DNA of 64,000 bases from Chloroflexota bacterium. GTDB taxonomy: Bacteria; Chloroflexota; Limnocylindria; QHBO01. The position numbers and the translations under genes are program-made. Numbering within the stretch: the stretch's first letter is position 1; every line of letters begins with the position of its first letter. This document shows positions 59,883 to 64,000 of this stretch, one piece after another. The notes beneath the pieces are model-generated. The model saw nothing but the letters and a program-made list of their open reading frames with translations. It made no database searches and was not told the DNA's origin. Where the stretch lies: positions 516,965 to 580,964 of the forward strand of contig JBBDXT010000004.1 in NCBI GenBank assembly GCA_040902225.1, in the 5' to 3' direction.

Positions 59883-61320
59883 GCGGATCCAGAAGCTGCT
59901 GGCGCGGAGCGGCGTCGCGTCGCGGCGCGGAGCCGAGGTCCTCATCGCGGCCGGGCGCGTCACCGTCAACGGCCGGCCGGCGCGCCTCGGCGACAGCGCC
60001 GACCCTGGCGCGGACCAGGTGGCAGTCGACGGCAAACCACTGCCGGCCGCGTCGGCGACCGTTCACTACGCCGTCCACAAGCCTATCGGCCTCCTCTCGT
60101 CGGCGCACGATGAGCGTGGCCGTCGCTCGGTCGTGAGCCTGATCGATGCCGCGGGGGCCGCCCGCCTCTGGCCGGCCGGGAGGCTGGACGTCGATTCCGA
60201 GGGCCTGATGGTGCTCACCAATGACGGCGACTGGGCCAACCGCGTCCTCCACCCGCGCTACGGGGTCGAGCGCGAATACGCGGTGCTGGTCGATCCCACT
60301 CTGACGCGCTCGGACATGGAGGCGCTCCTGGCCGGTGTCGAGCTCGACGATGGACTTGCGCGGGTGCTGGCGGTCCAGCTGGCGCTGCCTCCACCGGAAG
60401 TGATCCGATCCTCCCCCGAGCGCGGTCGGTGGTTGCGGCTGCGGGTGGGGGAGGGTCGCAAGCACGAGGTCCGGCGACTCTTCGCGGCAGGCGGATACCG
60501 TGTCGAACGGCTGGTGCGAACCCGCCTCGGGTCGCTCTCCCTGGACGGCCTGGGCGAGGGGGAGTGGCGCGCGCTGCGCCCCGCCGAGGTGGAGGCGATG
60601 GCAGGCGCACGACCGAAGGTCAGGGCGGCCATTGCGCGCAAGCCGCTCACCGTGGCCGTGGACGGGCCGTCCGGCTCCGGCAAGAGCACGGTCGGGTACG
60701 CGCTGGCGCGGCGCATCGGTGCGACCTTCGTCGACACCGGGCTGATGTACCGGGCCCTGACGCTCGCCGCCCTGGAGCGGGGCATCGATCCCGCTGACGG
60801 CGAGGCACTGGGTCGCCTGGCCCGGGAAGTGCGCATCGAGGTCCGCCGGCCACGCCACGAGCAGACCGATCGTCGCGAGACGGTGCTGCTCGACCGGCGG
60901 GACGTGACGAAGGAGGCCCGCGCACCACGGATCGATCGGGTCGTCTCGTCGGTCAGCCGTCACGCCCCCGTGCGCGACGCGATGCTGCACGTCCAGCGCT
61001 CGGCCGCCCGACGTCACGACACGGTGATGGTCGGCCGCGACATCGGCACCGTGGTCCTGCCCGACGCCACGCTGAAGGTCTTCATGACCGCCGCCGCCTC
61101 GGTGCGCGCCGCGCGCCGCGCTGCCGAGATGGGGCGTCCGGATCGCCTGGATCGCTACCTGACCGAGATCGAGGAGCGCGACGCGGCGGACATCGGTCGC
61201 GAGGTTGCGCCCCTGCGCAAGGCGCCCGGGGCGCTGGTGCTCGACACCGGCGAGGTGGAGGTCGAAGCCTGCGTTGACGCCATCGTGGCGCACCTGCCGC
61301 CCCGACCTCCCGAGCGATGA
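59872..61320 (+). CDS. Fusion: RsuA/RluB-type pseudouridine synthase + cytidylate kinase
   Basis: A 482-residue two-enzyme fusion. Residues 1-245 are an S4 domain (RIQKLLARSGVASRRGAEVL) plus a pseudouridine synthase with catalytic Asp106 in AGRLDVDSEGLMVLTNDGDW and the later VGEGRKHEVRRLF. Residues ~255-482 are cytidylate kinase: P-loop VAVDGPSGSGKSTVGYALAR, FVDTGLMYRALTLAAL, MVGRDIGTVVLPDATLKVF. The linker is about 10 residues with no stop. The first modifies 23S rRNA, the second makes CDP/dCDP. The two genes are usually separate neighbours between scpB and plsC, so the fusion replaced that junction. ATG 59872 overlaps scpB. Confidence 0.93.
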   Translation: MPAERIQKLLARSGVASRRGAEVLIAAGRVTVNGRPARLGDSADPGADQVAVDGKPLPAASATVHYAVHKPIGLLSSAHDERGRRSVVSLIDAAGAARLWPAGRLDVDSEGLMVLTNDGDWANRVLHPRYGVEREYAVLVDPTLTRSDMEALLAGVELDDGLARVLAVQLALPPPEVIRSSPERGRWLRLRVGEGRKHEVRRLFAAGGYRVERLVRTRLGSLSLDGLGEGEWRALRPAEVEAMAGARPKVRAAIARKPLTVAVDGPSGSGKSTVGYALARRIGATFVDTGLMYRALTLAALERGIDPADGEALGRLAREVRIEVRRPRHEQTDRRETVLLDRRDVTKEARAPRIDRVVSSVSRHAPVRDAMLHVQRSAARRHDTVMVGRDIGTVVLPDATLKVFMTAAASVRAARRAAEMGRPDRLDRYLTEIEERDAADIGREVAPLRKAPGALVLDTGEVEVEACVDAIVAHLPPRPPER

Positions 61321-61991
61321 GCACCTGGTTCTACTTCCCCGGCGCGGTGATGACCGCGTGGCTGAAGTGGCTGCTGGGCGGCGGCCACGTCGAGGGGATC
61401 GAGAACGTTCCGCGCTCCGGCCCGTTCATCATGGTCAGCAATCACACCTCCAACCTCGACCCGCCCTTCATCGGCGGCGCGATCGGGCGTCACATTGGTC
61501 GCCCGATTCATTTCATGGCCAAGGTGGAGATCGACGACTGGCCGCTGATCGGCTGGCTGGCGCGCGGGTCCGGCGTCTTCTTCGTGCGGCGCGGAGCGGG
61601 CGACCGGGGTGCGCAGCGAATCGCGCTCGAGCACCTGGCCGCCGGCCGGCCGATCGGGATCTTTCCGGAGGGGACTCGGTCCCGGACCGGCGTGCTGCGT
61701 GAACCGAAGGTCGGCGTGGCGTTGCTGGCCATGCGCAGTGGCGCGCCGATCCTGCCGGTGGGGATCAGCGGCAGCGGCAAGATCTTTCCCGGGCGCAGCC
61801 GGTGGCCGCACCGCACCCGCGTCGACATCTGCATCGGGAAGCCTTTCCAGCTGCCGCATCAGCCGACCGGGCGCCTCGATCGTGAGGCCATGACCGAGGC
61901 GACGGAGCGGATCATGCGGGAGATCGCGGCGCTCGTGCCCGAGTGGCAGCGGGGTCGATATCGGCCCGGACCGATAGAATCGGGGGAATGA
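61317..61991 (+). CDS. plsC: 1-acyl-glycerol-3-phosphate acyltransferase
   Basis: A 224-residue acyltransferase: SNHTSNLDPPFIGGAIG gives the HX4D active site, then FFVRRGAGD, IGIFPEGTRSRTGVLREPKV and PILPVGISGS. It makes phosphatidic acid at the membrane; a hydrophobic N-terminal segment (WFYFPGAVMTAWLKWLLGG) anchors it. The ATG overlaps the stop of the fusion gene, and its own stop overlaps ispH (ATGA). Confidence 0.92.
   Translation: MSTWFYFPGAVMTAWLKWLLGGGHVEGIENVPRSGPFIMVSNHTSNLDPPFIGGAIGRHIGRPIHFMAKVEIDDWPLIGWLARGSGVFFVRRGAGDRGAQRIALEHLAAGRPIGIFPEGTRSRTGVLREPKVGVALLAMRSGAPILPVGISGSGKIFPGRSRWPHRTRVDICIGKPFQLPHQPTGRLDREAMTEATERIMREIAALVPEWQRGRYRPGPIESGE
61975..61980 (+). promoter_or_regulatory. 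-10 element TAGAAT, leaderless promoter for ispH
   Basis: TAGAAT ends 7 bases before ATG 61988, inside the 3' end of plsC. It would allow ispH to be expressed alone as well as by read-through. Confidence 0.5.
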
Positions 61992-62860
61992 GCACAGCCG
62001 TTCGACCCGAGGTTCGCATCGCCGAGCGCGCCGGCTTCTGCTATGGCGTACGCCTGGCGATCGACAAGGCGAAGCACGCCCGCGACGAGGGCAAGGAGGT
62101 CACCACACTCGGACAGCTGGTGCACAACCCCGGCATAAAGGCCGATCTGTCGGACCGCGGAATCCGCACCGCCGATCTGGCCGACCAGGTCGAGGGCGGG
62201 ACGCTCGTCATTCGCGCTCACGGCGTCCCGGCGACGGAGCTGGAGCAGGTGCGTGGCAAGCCGGACCTGGAGGTGATCGATGCCACCTGCACCTGGGTCC
62301 TGCAATCGCAGAAGGCGGCCCGCGAGCTCGCTGAGGCGGGCTACACCGTGTGCATCATCGGCCACGAGGACCATCCCGAGGTGAAGGGCGTGCGCTCCTA
62401 CGCCGGTGAGCGCCACGTCGTCGTCGACGACATGGACCGCTCCACCTGGGAGCGGGTGCCGCACACGAAGAAGATCGGCGTCCTGTCGCAGTCGACCATC
62501 CTGCCCTTCAAGCTCGAGGAGTTCGCCGCTTTCTGCCTGCGACGGTGTCACGACCTTCGCGTGGTCAACACCGTCTGTCCGGTGACGCTGACGCGCCAGG
62601 CCGATTCGGTGGTGCTGGCCGGCGAGGTCGACGCGATGATCGTGGTCGGCGGCAAGAACAGCAGCAACACCAAGGAGCTGGCCGTCAAGTGCGCGGAGGT
62701 CTGCGCCGATACGGTCCACGTCGCCGACGCCGATGAGCTCGAGGCCGAGCACCGCGACTGGGTAAGCGGCAAGGCGCGGATCGGGATCACCGGCGGGACT
62801 TCGACTCCGGAGGTGGACCTCGAGGAGGTCCGCGACCGGATCTACGCCCTGACCGGATAA
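61988..62860 (+). CDS. ispH: 4-hydroxy-3-methylbut-2-enyl diphosphate reductase IspH
   Basis: A 290-residue [4Fe-4S] enzyme. The three cluster cysteines are in RAGFCYGVRLAIDKA, IDATCTWVLQSQKAA and VNTVCPVTLTRQAD; RAHGVPA, IGHEDHPEVKG and GGTSTPEVDLEEV are further signatures. The second cysteine motif reads ATCTW rather than the usual ATCPxV. It makes IPP and DMAPP, the last step of the MEP pathway. The frame opens at 61943, but ATG 61988 fits both the TAGAAT spacing and the plsC stop overlap. Confidence 0.94.
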   Translation: MSTAVRPEVRIAERAGFCYGVRLAIDKAKHARDEGKEVTTLGQLVHNPGIKADLSDRGIRTADLADQVEGGTLVIRAHGVPATELEQVRGKPDLEVIDATCTWVLQSQKAARELAEAGYTVCIIGHEDHPEVKGVRSYAGERHVVVDDMDRSTWERVPHTKKIGVLSQSTILPFKLEEFAAFCLRRCHDLRVVNTVCPVTLTRQADSVVLAGEVDAMIVVGGKNSSNTKELAVKCAEVCADTVHVADADELEAEHRDWVSGKARIGITGGTSTPEVDLEEVRDRIYALTG

Positions 62861-62993
62861 CGGCAGTTCCTTCGCAATGACCTCCCGGTAATCACAACGA
62901 CCTGATCGGTCGTCGATCGCGTTGCTTTGATGACGGCAGGCTCATGGTTTGACGTGTTTGGCGCGTTACCTCGTCTCCTTCATTACCCTGGGG

Positions 62994-63692
62994 TCATATG
63001 TGCGGCGGCTGACGTGGCCTCGGTGGGAGCAGCAGCAAGCCATCCCCGTCGAGCGGCATCCCGGTTCGGATCGAGCGCCACACCGCGGCGGATGACCTCT
63101 GCAGTACGGGTGCGATTGCCGGGCGGATGGTGGCCAGGACGGACCGCGAGCGGCGCGTCCCCGGCACCGCCAGAACGAGCCTCACCTGCCTGCCGAACTG
63201 CTGCGCAAGCGCCGCGCGCTTGAGCTGAGCGGCTCGGAGTTGTGCCTGGAGGTCAACCAGCCCACCCTCCACTTCGATGTGCAGGATCTCGTCGCGTCCC
63301 ACCAGGACGAGATCGGCGGCACGTCGATCTCCACCGGCGACCGGGTGCTCCATGCGCACGCGCCAGGATCCATCTGTCTGCGCCACGATTGCCTGGACCG
63401 CGCCGAGCTGGCCGCGATCTCGCAGCGGGACTCCATCGGCCGGGAATAGCCGGAGGCTCAGATCGTGTCCAGCCGCGGCGGCGAGGGCGCACGCGGTGGG
63501 CCAACTTGGCCGCTGCCGCCCATGCTCCACGCGGCTGACCAAGCTCTGGCTGACCCCTGCGAGCTCCGCGAGGCGTCGTTGCGAAAGGCCCCCGGCGGTA
63601 CGCGCCAATCGCAGTTCCATGCCGAACCGCCTGGCCAGCGACTCGCTTCGCGCACGGCCAGCCCTGGCGTGCCGTGTTGACCGAGGGCGCAT
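62994..63692 (-). CDS. XRE-family regulator with nuclease-like C-terminal domain
   Basis: A 232-residue protein. An XRE helix-turn-helix lies at about 25-80 (GMELRLARTAGGLSQRRLAE, LAGVSQSLVSRVEHGRQRPS). The C-terminal half has the pattern of PD-(D/E)XK-like domains fused to HTH in high-GC bacteria: RAADLVLVGRDEILHIEVEG then LVDLQAQLRAAQLKRAALAQ. The catalytic lysine expected in E-x-K is a glutamate here (HIEVEG), so nuclease activity is doubtful. The first 24 Arg-rich residues may not be translated; MELRLARTAG at 63620 is an alternative start. Convergent with ispH; the 133-base gap between them holds only a weak hairpin (62897-62913). Confidence 0.72.
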   Translation of the reverse strand: MRPRSTRHARAGRARSESLARRFGMELRLARTAGGLSQRRLAELAGVSQSLVSRVEHGRQRPSWPTACALAAAAGHDLSLRLFPADGVPLRDRGQLGAVQAIVAQTDGSWRVRMEHPVAGGDRRAADLVLVGRDEILHIEVEGGLVDLQAQLRAAQLKRAALAQQFGRQVRLVLAVPGTRRSRSVLATIRPAIAPVLQRSSAAVWRSIRTGMPLDGDGLLLLPPRPRQPPHI

Positions 63693-63708
63693 CGGCCGAG
63701 CATGCGAC

Positions 63709-63741
63709 GGGCCGCTTACGGGCCGCTTACGGACCGCTTAC
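63709..63741. repeat. Three 11-base tandem repeats
   Basis: GGGCCGCTTAC is repeated three times (63709-63719, 63720-63730, and 63731-63741 with one change to GGACCGCTTAC). The array begins 17 bases upstream of the XRE gene start and includes the stop codon of the glycosyltransferase gene. Direct repeats of one helical turn suit cooperative regulator binding, possibly by the XRE protein itself. Confidence 0.6.
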
Positions 63742-64000
63742 GAGCCGATTCGCCGGGCCTCCTCCGCAGCGGCAGGCGGGGCCGGCTCGAGCAGGCGCCG
63801 CAGGCGGCGTCGCAGCAGCTTGTAGGACAGGTGGCGCTGCGCGATCTCGAAGTTGCGACGGGCGATGCGGCGCTGACGAGCCGGATTGGCGAGCACGGCG
63901 CGCACCGTCGCGACGGTCTCATCGGTGATGGCGCCGTCGATCTCGATCAGCTCCATGCCGAGCGGCGCGATATCCGCCACGTAGACCGGGTATCGGTTCA
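63738..64000 (-). CDS. Glycosyltransferase family 4, C-terminal fragment
   Basis: The C-terminal 87 codons of a gene that enters from the right edge; the frame stays open to the window end. The visible part NRYPVYVADIAPLGMELIEI, then DGAITDETVATVRAVLANPA, RQRRIARRNFEIAQRHLSYK and LLRRRLRRLLEP, matches the end of GT-B glycosyltransferases, where NRY..Y..DI..LG.E.IE.DG lines the nucleotide-sugar site and the last helix crosses back to the N-terminal domain. Substrate unknown. The stop lies within the third 11-base repeat. Confidence 0.72.
   Translation of the reverse strand, partial: NRYPVYVADIAPLGMELIEIDGAITDETVATVRAVLANPARQRRIARRNFEIAQRHLSYKLLRRRLRRLLEPAPPAAAEEARRIGS

Noticed and set aside
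62897-62913. ACGACC-TGATC-GGTCGT as an intrinsic terminator after ispH
   Set aside because: The stem is only 6 pairs and no T-tract follows; it may be chance.

Overview
The window is a very GC-rich, densely packed bacterial chromosome segment of almost wholly core genes. Gene content and order (topA-xerC-murJ-murE, scpA-scpB-pseudouridine synthase-cmk-plsC-ispH, comM-dprA, ruvX-mltG-efp), Tad-pilus parts, NfeD, LCP and FemX proteins, and secreted CAP-domain proteins point to a little-studied lineage of Chloroflexota or a neighbouring phylum. That placement is inference from gene content and protein style. No rRNA, tRNA, CRISPR array, insertion sequence or prophage was seen.

Left part (1-8.8 kb): the minus strand carries the end of a Tad-pilus cluster, namely two TadE-like pseudopilins and the first codons of a TadG-like protein that runs off the edge. 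Plus-strand genes follow: a NUDIX protein, then nfeD, a class II aldolase with an unrecognised N-terminal domain, a zinc alcohol dehydrogenase, an SPFH/stomatin protein, an alpha/beta hydrolase and a receiver-CpaE/TadZ ATPase. NfeD and SPFH proteins are known membrane partners. 8.9-13.4 kb: comM, dprA and a secreted protein with Ig-like and CAP domains. 13.4-24.1 kb: an overlapping operon topA-xerC-murJ-femX-murE-femX, then a small MORN-like gene and a VapBC-type toxin-antitoxin pair, then a third femX. Together these make, flip and probably branch lipid II.

24.1-37 kb is the most accessory stretch: two SRPBCC proteins, the bifunctional Rel (p)ppGpp enzyme, a minus-strand ECF sigma/anti-sigma/GT-C glycosyltransferase unit ending in a frameshifted small secreted protein, a secreted beta-rich protein, hisS, a membrane protein, aspS, a frameshifted lipoprotein, a 50-residue membrane protein and an orphan ectoine synthase. 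37-55.7 kb: an LCP envelope transferase, cysteine desulfurase-mnmA, alaS, an FtsA/PilM-like ATPase coupled to a membrane-anchored baseplate-J-like protein, ruvX-mltG-efp-xseAB-dxs-tlyA-(RHH)-nadK-xerD. 55.7-62.9 kb: a PH-domain protein, purine nucleoside phosphorylase, site-2 protease, HD protein, scpA-scpB, a pseudouridine synthase fused to cytidylate kinase, plsC and ispH. The right edge has a minus-strand XRE regulator and the C-terminus of a family-4 glycosyltransferase.

Two genome habits stand out. Most genes overlap by ATGA/GTGA. At about a dozen transcription-unit heads a TANNNT hexamer sits only 5-10 bases before the start codon, which suggests leaderless mRNAs; this pattern was used to correct several starts (for example the LCP gene to GTG 37012). 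The most original biology is the FtsA-like/baseplate-J-like pair, the pseudouridine synthase-Cmk fusion, the orphan EctC, the three FemX paralogues around murE, and the aldolase with an unknown N-terminal domain.
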